From JBHJOF01 sp050330055 (lineage in GTDB: Bacteria; Pseudomonadota; Alphaproteobacteria; Kiloniellales; JAKSDN01), in assembly GCA_050330055.1 (NCBI GenBank), contig JBHJOF010000172.1:1-5409 (forward strand): a DNA stretch of 5,409 nucleotides, given 5' to 3'. Position 1 is the stretch's first letter, and each line of letters opens with the position of its first letter. The translations under genes were made by a program, and so were the position numbers. Shown here in pieces: positions 1 through 5,393 of this stretch. The notes beneath the pieces were generated by a model, which saw only the letters and a list, made by a program, of their open reading frames with translations, did not search any database and was not told the DNA's origin.

Positions 1-948
1 CGCCGCTTCCCGCATGGCCGCACCGCCGCTCACCAGCAGGATGGGGTCCAGGTTGCCCTGCAGCGCCACTTGGTCCTGCAGCGTCTCCCGCGCCCAGCCG
101 AGCGGCACGGTCGTATCGAGCGACAGGCCATCGGCGCCGCTCTCCTGGGCGAAATCGCGGTACAAGATACCCGCGCCGCGCGGAAAGAGGATGACCGGCA
201 GATCAGGATGCTGCGCCTTGATGCGCCGAACGATCGCCTTGGCCGGCGCCAGGCACCAGCGGCGCAACGGATCTTCGGGCAACACGGCGGCCCAGGAATC
301 GAAGAGCTGCAGCGCCTCCGCCCCCGCCGCCGCCTGCGCCAGCAGATAGCGCGCGGTTGCCTCGCTCAGCAAGTCGATCAGCCGCTGGAAGCCCTCGGGA
401 TCGCCATAGGCCCAGGCCTTGACCCGGCCGAAATCGCGGCTGCTGCCGCCTTCGACCATGTAGCTGGCGACGGTCCAGGGCGCGCCGGCGAAACCGATCA
501 GCGCGGTCTCCTCGGGCAGCGCCCTGCTCAGCCTCGAGAGCGTCTCGAACACCGGTGCCAGGCGCTCCTCCAGACCCTCGACCGAAAGCCGTTCCAGATC
601 GTCCGGCATCGTGATCGGCTCCAGGCGGGGCCCGCTGCCTTCCTCGAACCAGACCCGCTGGCCCAGCGCGTCGGGCACGACCAGGATGTCCGAGAAGAGA
701 ATCGCCGCGTCGAAACCGAAACGCCGGATCGGCTGCAGTGTCGCCTCGACCGCAAGCTCCGGCGTGTAGCAGAACTCCAGGAATCCGCCGGCTTGACTGC
801 GCAGTGCACGGTACTCCGGCAGATAGCGCCCGGCTTGGCGCATCAGCCATACTGGCGGGCCGGCACAGGCCTCGCGGCGCAAGGCGCGGAGCAGCAGCTT
901 GTTGGAGGCCGTGGGCCGGGACTGGGGTTTGGTAAGGGAAGCGGGCAT
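1..948 (-). CDS. hemE: Uroporphyrinogen decarboxylase, 3' end outside window
   Basis: HemE removes the four acetate carboxyl groups of uroporphyrinogen III to give coproporphyrinogen III in cytoplasmic heme synthesis. The 316 codons seen start at an ATG (948-946) and stay open to the window edge. Known family members are about 340-355 residues, so roughly the last 30 are missing, including the C-terminal region with a conserved histidine. Visible landmarks: the PVWLMRQAGRYLPEYR signature (residues 32-47) with the substrate-binding RQAGR; FSDIL with the invariant catalytic Asp at residue 87; the second signature GFAGAPWT (152-159) followed by the conserved Tyr163; and LFDSWA further on. The roughly 17-residue leader before the conserved core is normal, so this start fits. 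No strong Shine-Dalgarno is seen. The gene diverges from ppsR across the presumed origin. Identification is secure from the motifs; the partial state is due to the window, not a break in the gene. Confidence 0.97.
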   Translation of the reverse strand, partial: MPASLTKPQSRPTASNKLLLRALRREACAGPPVWLMRQAGRYLPEYRALRSQAGGFLEFCYTPELAVEATLQPIRRFGFDAAILFSDILVVPDALGQRVWFEEGSGPRLEPITMPDDLERLSVEGLEERLAPVFETLSRLSRALPEETALIGFAGAPWTVASYMVEGGSSRDFGRVKAWAYGDPEGFQRLIDLLSEATARYLLAQAAAGAEALQLFDSWAAVLPEDPLRRWCLAPAKAIVRRIKAQHPDLPVILFPRGAGILYRDFAQESGADGLSLDTTVPLGWARETLQDQVALQGNLDPILLVSGGAAMREAA

Positions 949-962
949 GGCTCAGGGCGACT

Positions 963-994
963 CTTATACTGTCTTATAATAAAAGAATAGCTTT
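963..994. promoter_or_regulatory. AT-rich patch: possible unwinding element and/or hemE promoter -10 region
   Basis: Twenty-five of 32 bases are A or T, in strong contrast to the flanks. It holds a perfect TATAAT on the plus strand (975-980) and TATAAG hexamers on the minus strand (978-973 and 968-963), the latter 15-30 bp ahead of the hemE start. No convincing TTGACA-like -35 box sits at the correct distance on either strand, so a promoter call rests on the -10-like hexamers alone. As part of the presumed origin, the patch could equally be where the duplex opens. Both roles may coexist. Confidence 0.35.
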
Positions 995-1113
995 GGTAGT
1001 GGTTGTTGGTGCTGTGGGTCTTGGGGATTCCCGGTTCATCCTCAATCCTGCGCACATAGCTGCCGTAGGCCGCAGTCCAGGGCTTTCTTGGCGGAGAGCC
1101 TGCGGACAGGTCG

Positions 1114-1187
1114 CCCTCGTCCTTGCGGCAGCACGGCTTGCCTGATTGCTGTAAGGCGTGGATAAGATGGATAACCGCAAGGGAGGG
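1114..1187. repeat. Interrupted inverted repeat around the tandem DnaA-like boxes
   Basis: The left arm CCCTC (1114-1118) plus CCTTGCGG (1121-1128) is complementary to the right arm CCGCAAGG (1175-1182) plus GAGGG (1183-1187): 13 paired bases with a 2-base bulge (1119-1120). The right arm begins directly after the second DnaA-like nonamer. A smaller stem, CAGCA (1129-1133) with TGCTG (1147-1151), lies inside. The complementarity is read directly from sequence; a role in origin structure is a guess. Confidence 0.45.
1157..1174 (-). promoter_or_regulatory. Tandem DnaA-box-like nonamers (pair 1)
   Basis: Two adjacent nonamers read on the minus strand: the complement of CGTGGATAA (1157-1165) is TTATCCACG, 8 of 9 to the E. 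coli consensus TTATCCACA; the complement of GATGGATAA (1166-1174) is TTATCCATC, 7 of 9. They are directly repeated with no gap, so neighbouring DnaA monomers would bind about 9 bp apart. Direct head-to-tail repeats fit cooperative DnaA loading at an origin. Binding is inferred; alphaproteobacterial DnaA tolerates weak boxes. Confidence 0.5.
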
Positions 1188-1201
1188 GTGCGGCGACGGG
1201 T

Positions 1202-1243
1202 CTTGTGCCGTTTTTCCAGCCTTGTCTTTGGACCCGGCACAAG
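1202..1243. repeat. Perfect 9-bp inverted repeat with inner stem
   Basis: CTTGTGCCG (1202-1210) and CGGCACAAG (1235-1243) are exact reverse complements separated by 24 bases. Within the loop TCCA (1215-1218) can pair with TGGA (1229-1232), giving a two-step hairpin. No run of T follows it on either strand, so it does not look like an intrinsic terminator. It could be a protein-binding dyad in the origin, or a structured part of a long ppsR leader RNA. Confidence 0.5.
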
Positions 1244-1290
1244 TGACCGGCTGATTCGAGGCGTCCGTGGGGGCTTTTCCGACGCAGCAG

Positions 1291-1303
1291 CAGCGGGCCG
1301 CTG
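1291..1303. repeat. 13-bp palindrome abutting a DnaA-like box
   Basis: CAGCGG-G-CCGCTG is a perfect dyad with 6-bp arms around one central base, ending immediately before TTATCCCCA at 1304. It could be an operator-like protein-binding dyad. No known regulator is recognised. Confidence 0.4.
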
Positions 1304-1312
1304 TTATCCCCA
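1304..1312 (+). promoter_or_regulatory. DnaA-box-like nonamer (TTATCCCCA)
   Basis: TTATCCCCA differs from TTATCCACA at one position (8 of 9). It lies on the strand opposite to the pair at 1157-1174 and directly abuts a 13-bp palindrome (1291-1303). Its place in the hemE-ppsR gap is the main reason to take it as a DnaA site and not a chance match. Confidence 0.45.
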
Positions 1313-1321
1313 TGATGCTGG

Positions 1322-1330
1322 TTTTGCGCA
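1322..1330 (+). promoter_or_regulatory. Weak DnaA-box-like nonamer (TTTTGCGCA)
   Basis: TTTTGCGCA matches the relaxed consensus TTWTNCACA at all but one position, but only 6 of 9 of the strict consensus. It has the same orientation as the box at 1304-1312, 18 bp start to start. On its own it would not be reported; it is listed as the possible partner of the stronger box. Confidence 0.25.
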
Positions 1331-1389
1331 CCTGCGGCCAGGGGTAAGTCGGCCTTCGGGTCGAGCTGGAGCTGAGAGCGATCGAGCGA

Positions 1390-2217
1390 ATGACCTTCCA
1401 TCACATACATCTGGTGTCCGATGCCACCGGCGAAACGGTGAACTCGGTCGCGCGCGCCTGTGTCGTACAGTTCGAAAGCATCGAGCCGATCGAGCACGTC
1501 TGGACCCTGATCCGCACGCGCGGCCAGCTCGACAAGGTCCTGCAGGGCATCCGCGAGAATCCCGGCCCGGTGCTCTTCACCATGGTCAACAACGACCTGC
1601 GCAGTGCCCTGCTCGACGGCTGCCGCGGCATCGGCGTGCCCTGCCTCTCGGTGCTGGAGCCGTTGATCCATTCCCTGGCCGCCTACTTCAACGTGGCGAT
1701 CAGCGGCCGGCCCGGCCTGCAGCACGCGCTCGACGCCGAGTACTTCGACCGCATCGAAGCGATGAACTTCTCTCTGGCCCATGACGACGGCCAGCTTGCC
1801 GGCGATCTGGATGAGGCCGACGTCATCATCTGTGGCGTGTCGCGCACCTCCAAGACGCCGACCTGCATCTATCTCGCCAATCGCGGCATCAAGGCGGCGA
1901 ACGTGCCGGTCGTGCCCGACTGTCCACTGCCCGAAGAGCTGCTGCAGGCCAAGCGGCCGCTCATCATCGGCCTGACCAAGGACCCGGCCCGCCTGGTGCA
2001 GGTTCGGCGTAATCGACTGCGCATGATCTCGGGCGGCGACGAGGCGACCGACTACGTCGACCCGGAATCGGTGCGCCGCGAAGTCGCTTTCGCGCGCAAG
2101 CTGTTCAGCAAGCACGGCTGGCCGGTGATCGACGTGAGCCGCCGTTCGATCGAGGAGACGGCGGCCGCGATCCTCACCTACTATGCGCGCCATCGCAGCG
2201 GTCTGTCGCATGACTGA
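1390..2217 (+). CDS. ppsR: Pyruvate phosphate dikinase / PEP synthase regulatory protein (DUF299 family)
   Basis: A 275-residue protein, the family's usual length. Members are bifunctional: an ADP-dependent kinase that phosphorylates a threonine of pyruvate phosphate dikinase or PEP synthase to inactivate it, and a phosphate-dependent pyrophosphorylase that removes the phosphate. They thus control the pyruvate-PEP step in the cytoplasm. Seen: the N-terminal HLVSDATGETV (residues 7-17), the P-loop-like GVSRTSKTP (149-157) that binds nucleotide, the conserved PLIHSLAAYF region (91-100), and the C-terminal RRSIEETAAAIL helix. The ATG at 1390 places the conserved N-terminus directly at the start; GAGAG at 1374-1378 is a weak ribosome-binding candidate. 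It is the first forward gene after the presumed origin, 8 bp ahead of maf. Whether the partner is PPDK or PEP synthase cannot be told from this window. Confidence 0.95.
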   Translation: MTFHHIHLVSDATGETVNSVARACVVQFESIEPIEHVWTLIRTRGQLDKVLQGIRENPGPVLFTMVNNDLRSALLDGCRGIGVPCLSVLEPLIHSLAAYFNVAISGRPGLQHALDAEYFDRIEAMNFSLAHDDGQLAGDLDEADVIICGVSRTSKTPTCIYLANRGIKAANVPVVPDCPLPEELLQAKRPLIIGLTKDPARLVQVRRNRLRMISGGDEATDYVDPESVRREVAFARKLFSKHGWPVIDVSRRSIEETAAAILTYYARHRSGLSHD

Positions 2218-2225
2218 GCCGGTCC

Positions 2226-2870
2226 ATGTCTGAAGCAACCGCCGGCGCCGCGCGGCTCGCCGCCGCGACGGATGCGCCACCGCTGGTGCTTGCTTCGGCC
2301 AGCCGCTCGCGCGCCGCCTTGCTGAAGAATGCCGGTCTCGCCTTTGCGCAAGACGCAGCACGCGTCGACGAGTCCGCGGTCAAGGCGGCGTTGCTCGCCG
2401 AAGGGGCGTCACCGGCCCGCGCCGCCGAGACCCTGTCCGAGCTCAAGGCACAGCGGGTCTCGCCCCGCCATGCAGGCGCCCTCGTGGTCGGCGCCGACCA
2501 GATGCTCGAGTGCGAGGGCCGCTGGTTCGACAAGGCCGCAGAGCGCGGCGAGGCCGCCGCCAACCTGCGTGCACTTTCCGGCAAGACTCACCGGCTGGTC
2601 TCGGCCGTCTGTCTTGTGCGCGACGGCGCGCGCCTGTGGCATCACGTCGCTGAGGCGCGCCTCACCGTGCGGCCGCTGAGCGACGACTTCATCGCCGCCT
2701 ATCTCGACGCGATTGGCGATGCTGCGCTCGACAGCGTTGGCGCCTATCAGATTGAAGGCCTCGGCGCGCAGCTCTTCAGCCGCATCGAGGGCGACCCCTT
2801 CACGATTATGGGGCTGCCCCTGCTGCCCCTGCTCGACTTTCTGCGCAACCACCGGGTGGTGCCCACATGA
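2226..2870 (+). CDS. maf: Maf-family nucleoside triphosphate pyrophosphatase
   Basis: A 214-residue Maf/HAM1-like protein. Maf enzymes hydrolyse non-canonical or free nucleoside triphosphates (dTTP, UTP or m7GTP depending on subfamily) to the monophosphate and pyrophosphate, as house-cleaning enzymes; some overexpressed members affect division. Seen: LVLASASRSRAALLKNAGL (residues 20-38) with the family S-x-x-R phosphate-binding signature; GADQML (89-94) with the catalytic Asp91, where many members have ADT; the conserved GAYQIEG (172-178); and IEGDPFTIMGLPL (187-199). The 19 residues before the LVLAS strand are longer than in many Maf proteins, but no better in-frame start with a ribosome-binding site is visible. 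It starts 8 bp after ppsR and overlaps aroE by 4 bp, pointing to translational coupling. Substrate is not assigned. Confidence 0.94.
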   Translation: MSEATAGAARLAAATDAPPLVLASASRSRAALLKNAGLAFAQDAARVDESAVKAALLAEGASPARAAETLSELKAQRVSPRHAGALVVGADQMLECEGRWFDKAAERGEAAANLRALSGKTHRLVSAVCLVRDGARLWHHVAEARLTVRPLSDDFIAAYLDAIGDAALDSVGAYQIEGLGAQLFSRIEGDPFTIMGLPLLPLLDFLRNHRVVPT

Positions 2871-3703
2871 TCCTCAGCGGTAAGGCAAGACTGGCCGGCG
2901 TGCTCGGCTGGCCCGTGACCCATTCCCTGTCGCCGCGCCTGCACGGCTACTGGCTCGAGCAGCACGGCATCGACGGCGCCTACCTGCCGCTGCCGGCCAA
3001 GCCCAAGGCCCTATCCACCGTGGTCTCGGCCCTGGTCGAGCTCGGCTTCCGCGGCTTCAACGTCACCATCCCGCACAAGGAGGCGGTGCGCGGGCTGTGC
3101 CACGCACTCGATCCCGATGCCGAGCGCATCGGTGCCGTCAACACCGTGGTGATCGAGGACGGACGACTGCGTGGCAGCAACAGCGACGCCTACGGATTCC
3201 GCGAAAGCTTGCGCCAGAGCGCGCCGGCCTGGCAACCCGATGCGGGGCCGGCGGTGGTCATCGGCGCCGGCGGCGCGGCGCGGGCGGTGATCGTGGCGCT
3301 GCTCGACGCCGGCGTGCCGGCGATCCGTCTGACCAACCGCACCTTCGGACGGGCCGAGGCCCTGGCCTCCATGTACCGCCCGACCGTGCAGACGGTTCCC
3401 TGGGGAGATGACGCGGCGCTGCTCGACGACGCGGCGCTGCTGGTCAACTGCACCAGCCTGGGCATGGACGGCCAGCCGCCGCTCGGCCTCGAGCTGAACA
3501 AGCTGCCGCGCACGGCTCTGGTGACCGATCTGGTCTATGCGCCGCTCGAGACGCCGCTGTTGGCCGCCGCGCGCCAGCGCGGCAATCCCACAGTCGACGG
3601 GCTCGGCATGCTGCTGCATCAGGCGCGGCGCGGCTTTGCCGCCTGGTTCGAGGTCGAGCCCGCCGTGACCGAGAAGCTGCGGCGCTTCATTCTCGGCGGA
3701 TAG
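2867..3703 (+). CDS. aroE: Shikimate dehydrogenase (NADP+)
   Basis: AroE reduces 3-dehydroshikimate to shikimate with NADPH, the fourth step of the chorismate pathway to aromatic amino acids. The 278-residue length is typical. N-terminal substrate domain: GWPVTHSLSPRLH (residues 14-26) with the two shikimate-contacting serines 20 and 22, NVTIPHK (65-71) with catalytic Lys71, AVNT (90-93) with Asn92, and NSDAYGF (105-111) with catalytic Asp107; the usual Thr of NTDxxGF is Ser here, a mild change. NADP domain: the glycine-rich GAGGAARA (133-140), NRT (157-159) for the cofactor phosphate, and NCTSLGM (194-200). The C-terminal DGLGMLLHQA (244-253) closes the active site. The start overlaps the maf stop (ATGA, 2867-2870), so translation is probably coupled. 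All key residues are present. Confidence 0.97.
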   Translation: MILSGKARLAGVLGWPVTHSLSPRLHGYWLEQHGIDGAYLPLPAKPKALSTVVSALVELGFRGFNVTIPHKEAVRGLCHALDPDAERIGAVNTVVIEDGRLRGSNSDAYGFRESLRQSAPAWQPDAGPAVVIGAGGAARAVIVALLDAGVPAIRLTNRTFGRAEALASMYRPTVQTVPWGDDAALLDDAALLVNCTSLGMDGQPPLGLELNKLPRTALVTDLVYAPLETPLLAAARQRGNPTVDGLGMLLHQARRGFAAWFEVEPAVTEKLRRFILGG

Positions 3704-3723
3704 CGAAGGCCGGCGTCGTTGTT

Positions 3724-4380
3724 ATGGTAATCCTGGGCCTCACCGGATCGATCGGCATGGGCAAGAGCACCGCGGCCGCGGCGCTGCGCCGGCTCGGCGT
3801 TCCGGTGCATGACGCCGATGCCGTGGTGCACGATCTGCTGGCGCAGGAAGGCGCCGCCGCCCGCGCGATCACCGCGGTCTTTCCCGGCGTGCTGCGCGAC
3901 GGCCGCATCGATCGTCGCAAGCTGGGCGACCGCGTGTTCGGCGACCCGGCCGCGCTGGCCGCGCTGGAGGCGATCCTGCATCCGCTGGTACGCCGCCGCA
4001 CCATGGCGTTCCTGAAACGCCAGGCGCGCGCGCGCCGGCAACTGGTGGTGCTCGATATCCCGCTGCTGTTCGAAACCGGGGGCGATTCGCTCTGCGATGC
4101 GGTGATCCTGGTCAGCGCACCCAAGCGCATTCAACGGGCACGCGTGCTGCGCCGCCCCGGCATGACACCGGAGAAGTTCGCCGCGATCTGTGCCCAGCAA
4201 TTGCCCGATGCCGAAAAGCGGCGGCGTGCCGACTTCGTCGTGCCGACCGGGCTCGGCCGCAGCGAGAGCTTGCGCCGCCTGGCCGCGATCGTCAGACTGA
4301 TGCGCCAACGTCCTGGCCGGCACTGGCCGCCGTGCGCACGGCAGACGCGCCACAGGCATCGTCGCCCCTACTCCCTGTGA
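3724..4380 (+). CDS. coaE: Dephospho-CoA kinase
   Basis: CoaE phosphorylates the 3'-hydroxyl of dephospho-CoA with ATP, the last step of coenzyme A synthesis. Seen: MVILGLTGSIGMGKST, whose Walker A is residues 8-16 with Lys14; DAD (30-32), the conserved acid pair near the substrate; LHP (85-87); LDIPLLFE (110-117); the lid-like segment with several arginines (135-144); and the QLPDAEKRRRADFVV stretch (159-173). The ATG at 3724 puts the P-loop strand right at the N-terminus as usual. It lies 20 bp after aroE; GAAGG at 3705-3709 is somewhat distant for a ribosome-binding site. The protein is 218 residues against a common length near 200, and the extra end (about residue 195 onward) is rich in Arg and His and unlike the core, perhaps a readthrough-type extension that does not affect catalysis. 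Confidence 0.96.
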   Translation: MVILGLTGSIGMGKSTAAAALRRLGVPVHDADAVVHDLLAQEGAAARAITAVFPGVLRDGRIDRRKLGDRVFGDPAALAALEAILHPLVRRRTMAFLKRQARARRQLVVLDIPLLFETGGDSLCDAVILVSAPKRIQRARVLRRPGMTPEKFAAICAQQLPDAEKRRRADFVVPTGLGRSESLRRLAAIVRLMRQRPGRHWPPCARQTRHRHRRPYSL

Positions 4381-4402
4381 AGCCTGCACGGCGGAACCAG
4401 AC

Positions 4403-5077
4403 ATGCGCGAAATCGTCCTCGATACCGAAACGACCGGGCTCGATCCCGCCGCAGGCCATCGCGTCGTCGAGCTGGCCTGCCTCGAGCTGGTCAATCATGT
4501 CCCCACCGGACACACGTTCCGCGAGTATCTCAATCCCGAGCGCCCGATGCCGGAGGAGGCGCAGCGCATTCATGGCCTGAGCGACGCCTTCCTGGCTGAC
4601 CAGCCGCGCTTCGCCGAGATCGCCGATGCCTTCCTCGAATTCATCGGCGACGCTCCGCTGGTGATTCACAACGCCGAGTTCGACATCGGCTTCCTCAATG
4701 CGGAGCTGCGGCTGATCGGCAAGCCCGAGATCGAGGCTTCCCGGGCGACCGACACGGTGCTCATGGCACGGCAACGCTTTCCCGGCGCCCAGGCAAGCCT
4801 CGACGCGCTCTGCCGGCGTTTCGAGATCGACAACTCGGCGCGCAGCTATCACGGCGCCCTGCTCGACTGCGAGCTCTTGGCCGAGGTCTATCTGGAATTA
4901 CGCGGCGGGCGCCAGCCCGGCCTCGCGCTGGTAAAGGAAGCTGCAGCCACGGCCGAGCGCCTAGTCGTGCCGAGCCGGCCGCAGCGCGCGCCGCGCCCGC
5001 ACGCACCCACCGCCGAGGAACTGCAGGCGCACGAGGCGCTGCTCGACGGCCTGACCGATCCGCTGTGGCGGCAGTAG
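4403..5077 (+). CDS. dnaQ: DNA polymerase III epsilon subunit, 3'-5' proofreading exonuclease
   Basis: DnaQ removes misincorporated nucleotides at the replication fork as part of the polymerase III core. It is a DEDDh exonuclease: DTETTG (residues 7-12) supplies Asp7 and Glu9, HNAEFDIGFLN (89-99) supplies Asp94, and the SYHGALLDCELLA stretch (148-160) supplies His150 and Asp155, so the active site is complete. After the nuclease domain, QPGLAL (171-176) resembles the QxxMxF/L clamp-binding motif of epsilon. A Pro/Arg-rich linker (about 190-203) then leads to a short C-terminal segment with TAEELQAHEALLDGL (203-217), likely the part that docks to the alpha subunit. The start at 4403 is 22 bp past coaE, with GGCGGA just upstream as a weak ribosome-binding site. 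Length, 224 residues, is close to E. coli DnaQ (243). It is the last gene of the forward set; nothing coding follows in the window. Confidence 0.97.
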   Translation: MREIVLDTETTGLDPAAGHRVVELACLELVNHVPTGHTFREYLNPERPMPEEAQRIHGLSDAFLADQPRFAEIADAFLEFIGDAPLVIHNAEFDIGFLNAELRLIGKPEIEASRATDTVLMARQRFPGAQASLDALCRRFEIDNSARSYHGALLDCELLAEVYLELRGGRQPGLALVKEAAATAERLVVPSRPQRAPRPHAPTAEELQAHEALLDGLTDPLWRQ

Positions 5078-5270
5078 GGGGGTGTTTCTCTCCTGTCATG
5101 GCTGGGTTGGACCTATGGCTGTCCGGTCCAATGGTTTGGCGAGCGCCGCGTCGGCGTCGTGTCCTGCCTGTCGCGCGCTGTTCGAGAGTTCCTGGGCACC
5201 GAATCGCCCCCACGCCGATAGGGGTCGGGAAGGGCGTTATACCAAATCCCGATACTCATGACCGGGTTCC
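5078..5270. other. Intergenic stretch after dnaQ, no gene recognised
   Basis: Open frames on both strands here are short, carry no recognisable domain and have poor start contexts. Apart from the hairpin at 5107-5131 and a C-run/G-run pair (5207-5211 with 5221-5224), the only notable part is the segment from about 5232 (GGCGTTATACC and the following bases), which leads into the palindromic repeats and may belong to the same element. Confidence 0.6.
5107..5131 (+). terminator. Possible terminator hairpin downstream of dnaQ
   Basis: TTGGACC (5107-5113) and GGTCCAA (5125-5131) form a perfect 7-bp stem with an 11-base loop, 29 bases after the dnaQ stop. There is no proper T-run behind it, only TGGTTT, so intrinsic termination would be weak. 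It could instead protect the 3' end of the mRNA. The palindromic repeats further on could also act as the real end of the transcript. Confidence 0.35.
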
Positions 5271-5310
5271 CATGCTTCGAGACGCCGTTTCGCGGCTCCT
5301 CAGCATGAGG
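5271..5310 (+). repeat. REP-like palindromic repeat, copy A
   Basis: The copy starts with CATGCTTCGAGACG and ends with GCTCCTCAGCATGAGG (5295-5310). CATGCT (5271-5276) pairs with AGCATG (5302-5307), GAG (5279-5281) with CTC (5299-5301) and GCCG (5284-5287) with CGGC (5293-5296). A stem of this form, TTCGAGACG at one side and CTCCTCAG-ATGAGG at the other, is familiar as a dispersed intergenic repeat in many alphaproteobacterial genomes (from memory, not a search). It lies in inverted orientation to copy B. Confidence 0.72.
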
Positions 5311-5315
5311 TGGTA

Positions 5316-5334
5316 GGCGTTGATATAGAACGCC
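5316..5334. repeat. Central hairpin linking the two palindromic copies
   Basis: GGCGTT (5316-5321) and AACGCC (5329-5334) are perfect complements around a 7-base AT-rich loop. Outside it, ATGAGG (5305-5310) of copy A pairs with CCTCAT (5338-5343) of copy B. Copies A and B are thus joined by a symmetric linker and are not simply neighbours. Confidence 0.55.
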
Positions 5335-5337
5335 ATT

Positions 5338-5380
5338 CCTCATCCTGAGGAGCGTTCGAAGAACGCGTCTCGAAGGATGG
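5338..5380 (-). repeat. REP-like palindromic repeat, copy B (inverted)
   Basis: CATCCT (5341-5346) pairs with AGGATG (5374-5379), and inside it GCGTTC (5352-5357) pairs with GAACGC (5361-5366) around a GAA loop, a strong hairpin. Read on the minus strand it has TTCGAGACG (5374-5366), and its end GCTCCTCAGGATGAGG (5353-5338) matches copy A at 15 of 16 bases. The inner stem differs in sequence from copy A but both keep the pairing, as expected if structure is what is maintained. Confidence 0.75.
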
Positions 5381-5393
5381 GCCATGAGTCTCT

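Larger units (their letters stand above)
949..1389. other. Candidate chromosomal replication origin (oriC) between hemE and ppsR
   Basis: This 441-bp gap is by far the longest before the dnaQ end and has no credible gene. Seen in sequence: an AT-rich patch (963-994, 25 of 32 bases A/T) in an otherwise GC-rich region, which could be a DNA-unwinding element; four nonamers resembling DnaA boxes in two pairs (1157-1174 minus strand, 1304-1312 and 1322-1330 plus strand); three GANTC motifs (959-963, 1026-1030, 1253-1257), the target of the alphaproteobacterial CcrM methylase; and several inverted repeats. Established: in Caulobacter the origin lies between hemE and the homologue of the forward gene here, followed by the same maf-aroE-coaE-dnaQ order. 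Inference: this is oriC. Against it, none of the boxes is a perfect consensus, and no CtrA-type TTAA-N7-TTAA site was seen. Confidence 0.62.

Noticed and set aside
964..972. TTATACTGT as another DnaA box
   Set aside because: The last three positions of the consensus are all wrong; the TTAT start is explained by the AT-rich patch.
70..990. 306-codon plus-strand open frame opposite hemE
   Set aside because: Shadow of hemE: the minus-strand frame carries all the HemE signatures, and the plus translation is low-complexity Arg/Gln/Ala with no domain.
1202..1243. Intrinsic terminator call for the 9-bp inverted repeat
   Set aside because: There is no T-run after the stem on either strand, the loop is long, and no gene ends nearby: the two neighbours diverge.
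1158..1784. Plus-strand open frame starting in the origin gap and overlapping ppsR
   Set aside because: It is out of frame with ppsR, and its translation inside ppsR is an Arg/Ala-rich shadow. Its first part lies over the repeats and DnaA-like boxes and has no domain.
1042..2361. Long 439-codon open frame on the minus strand opposite ppsR
   Set aside because: It lies antisense to a motif-confirmed gene and across the origin gap, and its translation shows no recognisable domain. High GC content produces long antisense frames.
3619..4494. 291-codon minus-strand open frame across aroE, coaE and dnaQ
   Set aside because: It covers parts of three confirmed forward genes and has no recognisable domain; a GC-driven artefact.
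5065..5385. Short open frames on both strands after dnaQ
   Set aside because: They run through the hairpin and palindromic repeats, have no recognisable domain and no plausible ribosome-binding site.
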